Below, piece by piece: positions 17,819-27,036 of a stretch of DNA of 64,000 nt. This stretch comes from Flavobacterium arcticum (GTDB lineage Bacteria; Bacteroidota; Bacteroidia; Flavobacteriales; Flavobacteriaceae): positions 2,711,001-2,775,000 of the forward strand of contig NZ_CP031188.1 in the NCBI RefSeq assembly GCF_003344925.1, given 5' to 3'. Under the pieces are notes generated by a model. The model was not told the origin of the DNA. It made no database searches and was given only the letters and a program-made list of their open reading frames with translations. The first letter of the stretch is position 1, and the number at the start of each line of letters is the position of its first letter. The translations under genes and the position numbers were made by a program.

Positions 17819-18268
17819 TTATTCTTCTGTTTTAGGAGCTTCTTCTTCTACAGGAGCCTCTGTTGGTTCATCAGCTTTCAGTAATGCTTTAGATACAAGA
17901 CCTTTTGCTTGTAACATATTATACCAGTTAAGTATCTTTTTAATATCAGAAGTATATACTCTGTCTTCGTCAAATTCTGGCATTACTTCACGAAAATAAG
18001 CTACCAATGTTGCGTTATCTTCTTTATGCGATATCGCAGCTCCATCGTCTTCTTTCTCAGCTATAGCTGTAAAAACTTCAGACAAACGTACTTCGCCGCC
18101 ATAAGTATAAACTGATATCTCTGACAAAAGACTCACGTTACTACGTAGTCCTACAGTTATTTTTTTTCCGTCTATTAATGATTCTGCGACAAAACCTGTA
18201 CGCGTTTGTAATTTCAAGGCATATAGTCCCGGTTTTCCGGAAATTGCTAATATTTTTTCTATACTCAT
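17819..18268 (-). CDS. DUF5606-domain protein
   Basis: A 149-residue protein with an N-terminal SH3-like beta-barrel (KILAISGKPGLYALKLQTRTGF ... GLRSNVSLLSEI, spread over about 1-55), a middle helical part (SDIKKILNWYNML) and an acidic low-complexity tail rich in Pro and Glu. It sits directly downstream of peptide deformylase on the same strand, an arrangement common in Flavobacteriia, suggesting a link with translation or protein maturation. The function is unknown. Confidence 0.85.
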   Translation of the reverse strand: MSIEKILAISGKPGLYALKLQTRTGFVAESLIDGKKITVGLRSNVSLLSEISVYTYGGEVRLSEVFTAIAEKEDDGAAISHKEDNATLVAYFREVMPEFDEDRVYTSDIKKILNWYNMLQAKGLVSKALLKADEPTEAPVEEEAPKTEE

Positions 18269-18326
18269 TTTATGCAGTTTTTTATAAGGGTGACAAATAT
18301 CTAATCTTTGAGGTTAAAAACAAAAA

Positions 18327-18914
18327 TTATCTGCCTTTTTTGGCAGCAAATTTCATTTTATAATCAGGTCTTGTTTTGCCATCCATTATGTTTTGAAGCT
18401 TCTTTTGTATCAAGCGTTTTTTTAATGATGATATCTTATCTGTAAACAGCACTCCTTCTACATGATCATACTCATGCTGTATTACTCTAGCAATCAATCC
18501 ATCATAAACATCAGTATGTTTCTTATAGTCTTCATCTACATACTCAATAGTAATTTTTTCTTGACGGTATACATCTTCGCGCACCTCTGGTATGCTAAGA
18601 CAACCTTCGTTAAAGCCCCATTCTTCTCCTTCTTCTTTGGTTATAATAGGGTTTATAAATGTTTTAGAAAAGTTTGCTAATAATTCTTGCTCTTCTTTAC
18701 TAAGATCTTCGTCGTCACTAAACGCCTTAGTATCAACAATAAAAAGCCTAATAGGCATACCTACCTGTGGCGCTGCAAGCCCCACACCATAAGCGTTATA
18801 CATTGTTTCATACATGTCGGCAATAACTTTCTTCAATTCAGGATAGTCATTACTTATCTCTTCGCACTTTTTCCTCAGTACAGGATCGCCATATCCTACT
18901 ATTGGTAATATCAT
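18327..18914 (-). CDS. def: Peptide deformylase
   Basis: Removes the N-formyl group from nascent proteins. The three catalytic motifs are intact: GLAAPQVG, EGCLSIP (metal ligand Cys) and QHEYDHVEG (two metal-ligand His and the catalytic Glu). The start chosen is ATG at 18914, giving MILPIVGYGDP, the canonical first residues; an upstream in-frame ATG at 18962 would add 16 atypical residues. Length 195 aa is normal for the Bacteroidota type. It is followed after 58 bases by the DUF5606 gene. Confidence 0.96.
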   Translation of the reverse strand: MILPIVGYGDPVLRKKCEEISNDYPELKKVIADMYETMYNAYGVGLAAPQVGMPIRLFIVDTKAFSDDEDLSKEEQELLANFSKTFINPIITKEEGEEWGFNEGCLSIPEVREDVYRQEKITIEYVDEDYKKHTDVYDGLIARVIQHEYDHVEGVLFTDKISSLKKRLIQKKLQNIMDGKTRPDYKMKFAAKKGR

Positions 18915-19082
18915 TTTTGTTATCGTTTTATTTTTTAGGGCATTGCACCAGCCTTCAAGCATTAATCAAATATCGTGCGCAAAAATAGTAAATTAAAAAT
19001 AATTCATCTTTCCTTATACTATTACAAATGCTAAATTTTTGTGAGAATTACAGGATAAAAGCCATAATAGCTAGCCATTTAC

Positions 19083-19090
19083 TACCTTTG
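19083..19090 (+). promoter_or_regulatory. Predicted -7 box of the FUSC gene
   Basis: TACCTTTG, perfect match to TAnnTTTG, 17 bases before the start codon; no clear -33 box. Confidence 0.5.
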
Positions 19091-19107
19091 TTAGACAGGA
19101 AAAAAGA

Positions 19108-21324
19108 ATGATAGAAAAATTAAAACAGTTTATTGATAGTACAAATTTCACCAAAGCACTTACTGTTACATTTGCGGCAGTAATGCCTGTTATTATATTA
19201 TCGCAGTTTGATTTATTCCAAATGGGGTTTGCCTTGGCTATTGGAGCTGTACTTACTTATCCTGCCGATATTCCTAGTAACCTATTACACCGTACACGAG
19301 GTTTATTAACAACATCAATAATCATTGTGGTTTGTACACTTACAGTGAATTTGTTGTATAACATCCCTGCATTGTTTTACCCTGTTATATTACTACTGGT
19401 GTTTTTACTCTCTATGATATCTGTTTATGGGCAAAGAGCTACAATGGTATCATTTTCTGGTTTACTCGCACTTGCACTCGCTAGTGGTCATGTACAACAA
19501 GGCTGGGACATAGTAATATATTGTGGCTTAGTATGGGCAGGAGGGCTTATATATACACTAACATCAATAATTTTTAACTACCTGAGTCCGCATCGTTATA
19601 CTGAATTACAAATGGCAGAATGTTTAAAACTGACCAGTAAATACATGAAGCAACGTGGGCATCTTTGGGACACTCATGCCAATACCGAAAAAATTACTAG
19701 AAAGCAACTTTTCTTACAGGTAGAGCTTAATGCTAATCATGAAAGTCTTAGAGAAGTATTATTACGTTCGGGGTCTAATGCTGGTAACTCTAACCGTAGC
19801 CGAAAAATGCTTTTAGTATTTATATCGCTTGTAGAAATGATGGAGCTTGCATTATCTACATCTTTTGACCATAGTAAACTACGTGAAAAATTCAGTACAC
19901 ACCCCAAGGTTATTACTACTTATCAAAACCTTGCCTATAACCTTGCTGCTGCATTAAAGAATATATCAAAAAGTATTAAAAACAAAAAGAAATACATTAC
20001 AATACACCAATTACTGGATGACCTCGAAGCATTTGATAAAGCAATACGTGACTATGAAAACGAGAGAGGTAAAGCAGCTACAGAGGATGTATACCTGTTA
20101 ACTAATATGTTACATTATGCCGAAAAGCAGGTTGAAAAAATTAAAATAATGGAGCGTGCATTTACCCTGAATACAGCAATTAAAGATATGCAGGGACGCG
20201 ACAAAGACATGGAGAAATTCTTGACACCAGAGTATTACCCATTACACACATTAAAAGAAAACTTAAGCTTCTCCTCTACTATTTTTAGGCTATCGTTACG
20301 GCTTACCATTACTATAGCCATTGGTTTTATTATTGGAGCGCTATTCCCTTTACAAAAAGTATATTGGATATTGCTTACTATAATAGTAATTATGCGTCCT
20401 GGTTACGGGCTTACAAAACAGCGCTCTTATCAGCGTATTGTAGGTACTGTTATAGGCTGTATTATCGCTTTTGGTTTGTTAACGCTACTGCACCACCCTG
20501 TTATTATTGCAGTTTTAGCAATAGGGTTTATGCTTTTGGGCTTTACTTTTACAGCTATTAACTACCGAATTGGGGCTACTTTTGTAACTATTTTTGTAGT
20601 ATTTGTATATAGTATGCTAAACCCTGATATTGCACAGGTAATACAGTATAGGTTAATAGATACTGCTGTAGGTGCTACCCTTGCTTTTATAGCCAATCAT
20701 TTTTTATGGCCGTCTTGGGAGTTTATAAACCTACCTGTATTTATAAGAAAATCTATTGAAGCCAACAGAAATTATCTCGAACAAATATCAAAACTATATA
20801 ATAAAAAAGGGAGTGTACCTACCTCTTATAGACTAGCACGTAAAAGTGCTTTTATAGAGGTGGGCAACCTAACAGCATCCTACCAAAGGATGACACAAGA
20901 ACCAAAATCGAAACAAAAACAACAACCACAAGTATATAAATTAGCGGTGCTTAACCACACGTTGTTGTCATCACTAGCATCGTTGGGTACATACATACAA
21001 TCACATCATACCACAAAAGCATCAGATGCTTTTAATGTAGTAGTACAAGCCGTTGCCCGAAACCTAAACTATACCATAGCACTACTAAATATGGATATAC
21101 AGGCAGAAGAAATACAACTCGCACAAAAAGAAGAACTTGCTGCCCGCTTTACCGAACTGAAAAACATACGTGCCCGCGAATTACAAGAAAACCATCTAAC
21201 TGATGAGGAAACCTTTAAACTAAAAATGCAGGAAGCACAGCTTATTATAGAGCAACTGATATGGCTTAATAACTTGTCTGAAAAGATTGTAAAAGCTGCA
21301 AAGCAATTGGAATTAGGGAAGTAA
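19108..21324 (+). CDS. FUSC-family inner-membrane transporter (YccS/YhfK-like)
   Basis: A 738-residue membrane protein with two hydrophobic blocks, about residues 18-150 and 395-545, each with several membrane helices. They are separated by a soluble region of roughly 230 residues and followed by a soluble C-terminal domain. This duplicated layout is that of the YccS/FUSC family, relatives of the aromatic-acid efflux protein AaeB. Typical motifs are FALAIGAVLTYPADIP in the first block and QKVYWILLTIIVIMRPGYG in the second. The substrate is unknown. It is single and convergent with mqo. Confidence 0.88.
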   Translation: MIEKLKQFIDSTNFTKALTVTFAAVMPVIILSQFDLFQMGFALAIGAVLTYPADIPSNLLHRTRGLLTTSIIIVVCTLTVNLLYNIPALFYPVILLLVFLLSMISVYGQRATMVSFSGLLALALASGHVQQGWDIVIYCGLVWAGGLIYTLTSIIFNYLSPHRYTELQMAECLKLTSKYMKQRGHLWDTHANTEKITRKQLFLQVELNANHESLREVLLRSGSNAGNSNRSRKMLLVFISLVEMMELALSTSFDHSKLREKFSTHPKVITTYQNLAYNLAAALKNISKSIKNKKKYITIHQLLDDLEAFDKAIRDYENERGKAATEDVYLLTNMLHYAEKQVEKIKIMERAFTLNTAIKDMQGRDKDMEKFLTPEYYPLHTLKENLSFSSTIFRLSLRLTITIAIGFIIGALFPLQKVYWILLTIIVIMRPGYGLTKQRSYQRIVGTVIGCIIAFGLLTLLHHPVIIAVLAIGFMLLGFTFTAINYRIGATFVTIFVVFVYSMLNPDIAQVIQYRLIDTAVGATLAFIANHFLWPSWEFINLPVFIRKSIEANRNYLEQISKLYNKKGSVPTSYRLARKSAFIEVGNLTASYQRMTQEPKSKQKQQPQVYKLAVLNHTLLSSLASLGTYIQSHHTTKASDAFNVVVQAVARNLNYTIALLNMDIQAEEIQLAQKEELAARFTELKNIRARELQENHLTDEETFKLKMQEAQLIIEQLIWLNNLSEKIVKAAKQLELGK

Positions 21325-21339
21325 GATTATTAATTTAAA

Positions 21340-21370
21340 ACAAAAAAACACCCATAAGGATGTTTTTTTA
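21340..21370. terminator. Possible terminator between the FUSC gene and mqo
   Basis: Short stem ACACCC / GGATGT (one mismatch) with A-run and T-run; lies between two convergent genes. Confidence 0.5.
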
Positions 21371-21393
21371 TTCTTACTAACTATATGTTTTAA

Positions 21394-22914
21394 CTACTCA
21401 TAGTATTTTTCATCAAGTGTTTCTAACCCTAGTACTTGAGCTGCTTTATATCGTGCTTGTCGCAATAACTCAGGGTTAGCATTTATAGATTGCCCGTACG
21501 ATGGTATCATTTCACGCAATTTTTGCTGCCATGCTTCACTTCGCATTTCACCAGGAAAACAACGATTCATAACATCTAGCATTATGGATACTGCTGTACT
21601 CGCCCCTGGCGATGCGCCAAGTAGTGCAGCAAGCGAACCATCGGCACTAGTAATAACCTCTGTACCAAATTCGAGTTTACCGCCCTCTTCGGCATCTTTT
21701 TTAATTACCTGTACACGCTGCCCTGCTGTTTCGAGTTCCCAATCTTCACTCTTAGCGTCTGGCAAATATTCGCGTAAAGCCTCCATTCTATCTTCTTGCG
21801 ACTGGGTCACCTGTTCTATAAGGTACTTGGTAAGCGCAAGGTTATGATAACCTGCTGCAAGCATCGGTAAAATATTATCGGTACTTATACTTTTAGGCAA
21901 ATCCAAGTATGACCCTTGTTTTAAAAACTTAGTACTAAAACCTGCATACGGACCAAAAAGCAATTCTCTTTTACCATTTATCATACGACTATCAATATGC
22001 GGTACCGACATGGGCGGTGCCCCCACCGATGCTTTACCATATACTTTGGCATCGTGTTTTTGTATTACCGCTTCGTTAATACATTTTAGCCATTGCCCAC
22101 TTACAGGAAAACCACCAAAACCATCACCTTCGGGTATATCTGACTTTTCGAGTAAGTGTAACGAACCGCCTCCTGCGCCAATAAATACAAATTTTGTATA
22201 AGTTCGCTTCTTTTCTCCAGTTTCAAGGTCTCTTATTTTTAATTTCCATTTACCATTACCAGTTCCTGAGCGACGCATATCGCGCACCTCTTGCCCAAAG
22301 TATAAGTTAACTCCTGGCTGATCTACTAGCCATGCAAGCATATCGCGTGTTAACTCGCCAAAATTAACATCAGTACCTATTTTCATGCTGGTAGCAGCAA
22401 TAGGCTCATTAGCATCGCGACCTTCCATAACTAATGGAATCCATTTTTTTATGGTTTCGGGATCGTCACTATATTCCATCCCTTTAAATATCGGATACTT
22501 TTGTAAAGCTTTGTAACGTTTTTTTAGATAATCTACATTATCCTTACCCCACACAAAACTCATGTGTGGTACACTGTTTACAAAATCTTCTGGTTTGGTG
22601 ATACGATTTTGATGTACTAGATATGTCCAAAATTGCTTAGACTCTTCAAAAAACTCAGCAATTTTCACCGCTTTTTTAGTATCTATTTCGCCATTAGGTA
22701 ATGTAGGCGTATAGTTAAGTTCACAAAAAGCAGAGTGCCCCGTGCCTGCGTTATTCCATGCGGCAGAACTTTCGGCAGCAGCAACATCAAGTCTTTCATA
22801 AATATCAATCTTTATTTCGGGCATTAATTCTTTTAAGAGCATACCTAGTGTAGCACTCATTATACCTGCGCCAATTAATATAACATCAGGTTCGTTTTGT
22901 ATGGTATCAGACAT
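21394..22914 (-). CDS. mqo: Malate:quinone oxidoreductase
   Basis: FAD-dependent, membrane-associated enzyme that oxidises malate to oxaloacetate and passes electrons to quinone. The N-terminal dinucleotide motif [14 protein letters not shown], the [23 protein letters not shown] region (residues about 40-62) and FIGAGGGSL are characteristic of Mqo. Length 506 aa is standard. It has its own perfect -7 box at 22932-22939. It separates the ruvX-side genes from def, so the usual flavobacterial ruvX-def neighbourhood appears to be split here. Confidence 0.96.
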   Translation of the reverse strand: MSDTIQNEPDVILIGAGIMSATLGMLLKELMPEIKIDIYERLDVAAAESSAAWNNAGTGHSAFCELNYTPTLPNGEIDTKKAVKIAEFFEESKQFWTYLVHQNRITKPEDFVNSVPHMSFVWGKDNVDYLKKRYKALQKYPIFKGMEYSDDPETIKKWIPLVMEGRDANEPIAATSMKIGTDVNFGELTRDMLAWLVDQPGVNLYFGQEVRDMRRSGTGNGKWKLKIRDLETGEKKRTYTKFVFIGAGGGSLHLLEKSDIPEGDGFGGFPVSGQWLKCINEAVIQKHDAKVYGKASVGAPPMSVPHIDSRMINGKRELLFGPYAGFSTKFLKQGSYLDLPKSISTDNILPMLAAGYHNLALTKYLIEQVTQSQEDRMEALREYLPDAKSEDWELETAGQRVQVIKKDAEEGGKLEFGTEVITSADGSLAALLGASPGASTAVSIMLDVMNRCFPGEMRSEAWQQKLREMIPSYGQSINANPELLRQARYKAAQVLGLETLDEKYYE

Positions 22915-22931
22915 TGGTAAAGTTTAAAATG

Positions 22932-22939
22932 CAAAGGTA
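22932..22939 (-). promoter_or_regulatory. Predicted -7 box of mqo
   Basis: On the minus strand TACCTTTG, perfect consensus, 17 bases before the start codon. Confidence 0.55.
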
Positions 22940-23015
22940 AACCACGCTTTCTAAAACTTATATTAATATCATGCTATAAAAATTGTAATCTCAATTTTTA
23001 CTAAAATTGAAAATT

Positions 23016-23465
23016 TTAAATGATATTTTTTCGTGATAAATAATCTTGAAGCATAATTGTTGCGGAAATTTCATCAATTAGTGCTTTATTCTGACGTTGT
23101 TTTTTCTTTAACCCACTATTTATCATTGTTTGAAATGCCATTTTACTTGTAAAACGCTCATCTACCCCCTCTAAAACCATATCAGGAAATGATTTTTTAA
23201 ACTTTTCTACAAAGGCAGCTATCAACGGGGCACTTTGTGATGGCTCATTATTCATTTGCTTAGGTTCACCAATTAAAACCTTTTCTACATGTTCTTTTTC
23301 AAAATAATCTTTTAGCCATTCTATAGCAGTTCCCGACGGTATAGTTGTAAGCCCCGAAGCTATCATTTGCATTTCATCGGTTACTGCTATACCAGTACGT
23401 TTTAGTCCATAGTCTATAGCAAGAATACGTCCTTTTCCTTTACTACCAAAAAAATCATTTGTCAT
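23016..23465 (-). CDS. ruvX: Putative pre-16S rRNA nuclease YqgF/RuvX
   Basis: A 149-residue RNase H-fold protein required for maturation of the 16S rRNA 5' end. Conserved acidic and neighbouring motifs: ILAIDYGLKRTGIAV near residue 15, VLIGEPKQMNN, DERFTSKMA and the C-terminal Asp in IDEISATIMLQDYL. Length is normal. The methyltransferase gene upstream ends three bases before its start, so the two are co-transcribed. Confidence 0.93.
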   Translation of the reverse strand: MTNDFFGSKGKGRILAIDYGLKRTGIAVTDEMQMIASGLTTIPSGTAIEWLKDYFEKEHVEKVLIGEPKQMNNEPSQSAPLIAAFVEKFKKSFPDMVLEGVDERFTSKMAFQTMINSGLKKKQRQNKALIDEISATIMLQDYLSRKNII

Positions 23466-23468
23466 AAG

Positions 23469-24212
23469 TTAATTCTTTTCAAGTCTTCCTATTCGCAAAA
23501 GTAAAGGAAATGTTACCCTCATATCACTTTTTGCCCAGCTTTCTTTTAAATCATCTTTTATAATATTTAATGGATTACTGCCATTTTGCCTGATATAATG
23601 CTGCACAGCAGACCATGTTTCAAGATACCCCACGAGCTGCTCAAATGTCCATGTAAAAGTAATTGAAAACTGTTTGTTAGTTTCAACCTCATCAAAAGGA
23701 AAAGGTATTGTTTTATACTCCTCCTCTATGTACCTACGCTCAGAATCCCAAAAATTACCAATTATATTATTGTAAAAATAATTTATTACTCCTTCTGTTT
23801 CTGTATTAGATTGAAAAAGTCCATACCCCATTACAGCTATAACCCCTGAAGGCTTTAGGATGCGATAAACCTCATTATAAAAAGCATCAAATTCAAACCA
23901 ATGTATAGCCTGTGCTATTGTAATAAGATCAAACTCTTCAGTGTTAAAACTAGTATGTTCTGCCCTCTGTATTTTGTAGATAATATTTTCTTGCTGTACA
24001 GCATTGTCTAATTGTTTTTGGCTAATATCAATACCATAAACAGTTGTAAAAAAAAGAGCTATTGCAGTAGCAACCTGACCATTACCCGTTGCTACATCTA
24101 ATGCTTTATTTTTATTTTTTACAAAAGTCATTATATAGGAAATCATTTCTTGTGGATAATGAGGGCGGTATATTGAATAATCTTTAGCTTGCAACGAAAA
24201 ATTATCTTTCAT
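23469..24212 (-). CDS. Class I SAM-dependent methyltransferase
   Basis: A 247-residue methyltransferase with motif I LDVATGNGQVA, motif II near VYGIDISQKQL and motif post-I/IV FDLITIAQAIHWF (a Methyltransf_11-type fold, as in trans-aconitate-methyltransferase-like proteins). The C-terminal half carries a hydrophobic, Trp-rich cap (TFTWTFEQLVGYLETWSAV) that likely forms the substrate pocket; a small molecule is the likely acceptor. The ATG at 24212 is preferred to the one at 24242 because it begins directly with the domain. It lies three bases upstream of ruvX. The substrate is unknown. Confidence 0.85.
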   Translation of the reverse strand: MKDNFSLQAKDYSIYRPHYPQEMISYIMTFVKNKNKALDVATGNGQVATAIALFFTTVYGIDISQKQLDNAVQQENIIYKIQRAEHTSFNTEEFDLITIAQAIHWFEFDAFYNEVYRILKPSGVIAVMGYGLFQSNTETEGVINYFYNNIIGNFWDSERRYIEEEYKTIPFPFDEVETNKQFSITFTWTFEQLVGYLETWSAVQHYIRQNGSNPLNIIKDDLKESWAKSDMRVTFPLLLRIGRLEKN

Positions 24213-24322
24213 TATTAATGATTTTTTAGTAAATTTAATCAATTACTATTCTTTTGATAAAGAATGTTAAAAGAATTATACTATAGGGGAGTTATTTGAT
24301 AGCGATAATTTAACTAGATTGC

Positions 24323-24330
24323 TATCTTTG
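24323..24330 (+). promoter_or_regulatory. Predicted -7 box of dapD
   Basis: TATCTTTG, perfect consensus, 18 bases before the dapD ATG. It argues that the true start is 24349, because an in-frame upstream TTG at 24319 would precede the transcription start. Confidence 0.6.
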
Positions 24331-24348
24331 CCCAAAAGAATTTTTGCT

Positions 24349-25164
24349 ATGAATTCCATACAAACTATAATAGAACACGCTTGGGAGAAAAGAGCGTTGT
24401 TACAAGAACCATCAACTACCGACGCAATCCGTGAAGTTATAGAATTACTAGACTCAGGAAAATTACGTGTTGCCGAACCTATTGAAGGTGGTTGGCAAGT
24501 AAATGAATGGGTAAAAAAAGCAGTAGTAATGTATTTTCCGATACAAAAAATGGAAACGCTAGAAGCGGGTATTTTTGAATATCATGATAAAATGCCACTA
24601 AAACATAACTATGCAGAAAAAGGAATTCGTGTTGTTCCTAATGCTGTAGCACGTCATGGAGCTTATATAGCATCGGGGGTTATATTAATGCCTAGTTATG
24701 TAAACATTGGTGCTTATGTAGACAGTGGTACTATGGTAGATACATGGGCTACTGTGGGTAGTTGTGCACAAATTGGTAAAAATGTACACCTTAGCGGTGG
24801 TGTAGGTATTGGCGGTGTATTAGAGCCTCTACAAGCTGCGCCAGTAATTATAGAAGATGGAGCTTTTATAGGATCTAGATGTATAGTAGTAGAAGGTGTA
24901 AAAGTAGAAACTGAAGCTGTACTAGGTGCAAATGTATGCCTAACAGCATCGACAAAAATTATAGACGTTACAGGTGATACCCCTGTAGAGATGAAGGGTG
25001 TTGTACCAGCACGATCTGTGGTTATACCAGGAAGTTACACCAAAAAATTTGCTGCTGGAGAATATCAAGTACCGTGTGCCTTAATTATAGGTAAACGTAA
25101 ACCTTCAACCGACTTAAAGACCTCGCTCAATAATGCCTTAAGGGAATATGATGTAGCGGTTTAA
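24349..25164 (+). CDS. dapD: 2,3,4,5-tetrahydropyridine-2,6-dicarboxylate N-succinyltransferase
   Basis: Succinylates tetrahydrodipicolinate in the lysine/diaminopimelate pathway. It has the helical N-terminal domain (NSIQTIIEHAWEKRA), followed by a left-handed beta-helix of hexapeptide repeats (residues about 95-230; GAYIASGVILMPSYVNIGAYVD spread over repeats) with the conserved SGGVGIGGVLEP loop. Length 271 aa is standard. The gene is followed after nine bases by the GT2-GT9 glycosyltransferase gene, so envelope precursor and polysaccharide genes may share a transcript. Confidence 0.96.
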   Translation: MNSIQTIIEHAWEKRALLQEPSTTDAIREVIELLDSGKLRVAEPIEGGWQVNEWVKKAVVMYFPIQKMETLEAGIFEYHDKMPLKHNYAEKGIRVVPNAVARHGAYIASGVILMPSYVNIGAYVDSGTMVDTWATVGSCAQIGKNVHLSGGVGIGGVLEPLQAAPVIIEDGAFIGSRCIVVEGVKVETEAVLGANVCLTASTKIIDVTGDTPVEMKGVVPARSVVIPGSYTKKFAAGEYQVPCALIIGKRKPSTDLKTSLNNALREYDVAV

Positions 25165-25173
25165 TAACTGATA

Positions 25174-27036
25174 ATGAGCGGAAAACACATAAAAATATCT
25201 GCGCTCGCCATTGTATATAATGAAGAGCACAACATAAGAGAATACCTTAACAACATGTCTTTTGCAGACGAGATTATTGTTGTAGACTCTTACAGTGATG
25301 ATAAAACTCCTGATATAATAAAGGAAGAGTACCCTCATGTAAAATTTTATCAGCGCAAATTTGATGATTTTTCTTCGCAACGTAATTATACGCTAGACCT
25401 TGCAACACATGATTGGATCGCTTTTTTTGATGCTGATGAAAGGATAACAGAGAAAGGTATAAATGAAATACTAGACGTTGTAAGAAGTGGTCCTGAAGAA
25501 GTAGCACTATGGGTAAAACGAGTATTTTACTATCAAGGTAAACCACTTGTAAATAACAATTTTAATGAAGATAGAACAGCTAGGATTTTTAGAAAATCTA
25601 AATGTCGCTATTCTGATAAATTAGTACACGAAAAACTAATTATAAATGGTAAAAGTCGAGTTCTAAAATATGCTATTGAGCATTATTCTTTTATAAATAA
25701 AGAAGACTTCTTGCAAAAAAGGCTTCACTATTCGAGATTAAAAGCTACAGAGTTTTATAATGAAGGGGTAAATACTAATATCTTCCACTTTACTGTACGA
25801 CCAGGCTTTCGATTCTTTAAATATTACATACTAAAATTTGGGTTTATCAATGGTAGGCGCGGTTATGAAATTGCACGAATACTTGGCTATCATGTATACA
25901 TGCGTTATGTATATCTAAGAGAAATGAATGCCGCACGTACAAAAATATTGGTAATACAACAAAAAATGATAGGCGATGTACTGGCAAGTAGTAGTATTTG
26001 TAATACATTAAAAGCTGAATATCCGTGCTCTCGCATAGACTATTTGGTAAATACTTTTACCACACCTGTGGTAGAAAACAACCCTAATATAGATAATATA
26101 ATTCCATTTGAAGATGGATATAGAGAAAGTAAACTCAAGTTTTTTAAATTCCTTAAAAAAATAAGAAAAACAAATTATGATGTAGTAATTGATGCCTATG
26201 CCAAATGGGAAAGCGGAATTATAACATCGTTCTCTGGAGCCGAAACCAAAATAGGATATAAAAAGTGGTATACTTCATTTTTTTACAATAAAACAATAGC
26301 ACCAGATAAAACAGTATCAGGATCGGCTTTATATCACCGTATGCAGCTTGCAGAAGCTTTAACAGAGAAAAAGCACCCTATTGTTTACCCTAAAATATAC
26401 CTCATAGAGCAAGAAAGGCAAGAGGCAAAAAAACAAATGAGTGAAAAACTCAATATGCATTTGCCTGTATTTATGATAAGTGTTTTGGGTAGTGATAATA
26501 TAAAAAGCCTGCCCGCAGAAGAAATGGCAAAAATGATAGATAAAATAAGTGATAGTTGTAATGCACAACTACTATTTAACTACCTGCCATCACAAATAGA
26601 AAAAGCAAAAGAGATATATAACTTATGTAGTCCTAAAACACAGGCTAAAATATTTTTTGATTTTTATTTTAAAGATCTTAGATCATTTTTAGCTGTGCTA
26701 GAACAATGTAATGCATTAATAGGCAATGAAGGAGGAGCCGTAAATATGGCTAAAGCCTTAGATATACCTACTTTTACTATCTTCTCGCCATGGATAAACA
26801 AAAACTCATGGAATATGCTTACTGAAAACGAAAAGCATACTGCTTTGCACCTGAAAGATTATTTCCCTGAAATATATGGCACTAAGCACCCTAAAGAGTT
26901 TAAAGACCAATCATTAGAACTGTATAAAAAACTCACGCTAAATTTATTTGAAAATGATCTTGAAGCGTTTTTAAAACGTATTATGAAACAGGCGAAAGAT
27001 GAGGGTCTTTTACTATCCCGTAAGGAGTCCATTTAA
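25174..27036 (+). CDS. Fused GT2-GT9 glycosyltransferase (LPS-core type)
   Basis: A 620-residue protein with two enzymes in one chain. Residues 1-250 are a GT2 (GT-A) domain of the WaaE/KdtX type: LAIVYNEEHNI, VDSYSDDKT and the metal-binding DAD at 86-88. From about 257 a GT9 heptosyltransferase-like (GT-B) domain begins with KILVIQQKMIGDVLASS; its C-terminal donor site is a variant (GNEGGAVNMAKALDIP, where heptosyltransferases usually have GNDTG..H). No stop or frameshift separates them. It probably adds two consecutive sugars to the lipopolysaccharide core at the inner membrane. The 3' end overlaps the convergent GT2 gene by 56 bases. Confidence 0.88.
   Translation: MSGKHIKISALAIVYNEEHNIREYLNNMSFADEIIVVDSYSDDKTPDIIKEEYPHVKFYQRKFDDFSSQRNYTLDLATHDWIAFFDADERITEKGINEILDVVRSGPEEVALWVKRVFYYQGKPLVNNNFNEDRTARIFRKSKCRYSDKLVHEKLIINGKSRVLKYAIEHYSFINKEDFLQKRLHYSRLKATEFYNEGVNTNIFHFTVRPGFRFFKYYILKFGFINGRRGYEIARILGYHVYMRYVYLREMNAARTKILVIQQKMIGDVLASSSICNTLKAEYPCSRIDYLVNTFTTPVVENNPNIDNIIPFEDGYRESKLKFFKFLKKIRKTNYDVVIDAYAKWESGIITSFSGAETKIGYKKWYTSFFYNKTIAPDKTVSGSALYHRMQLAEALTEKKHPIVYPKIYLIEQERQEAKKQMSEKLNMHLPVFMISVLGSDNIKSLPAEEMAKMIDKISDSCNAQLLFNYLPSQIEKAKEIYNLCSPKTQAKIFFDFYFKDLRSFLAVLEQCNALIGNEGGAVNMAKALDIPTFTIFSPWINKNSWNMLTENEKHTALHLKDYFPEIYGTKHPKEFKDQSLELYKKLTLNLFENDLEAFLKRIMKQAKDEGLLLSRKESI

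Noticed and set aside
24319..24348. TTG at 24319 as the start of dapD
   Set aside because: It would lie upstream of or within the predicted -7 box and add ten residues absent from normal DapD; ATG 24349 is preferred.
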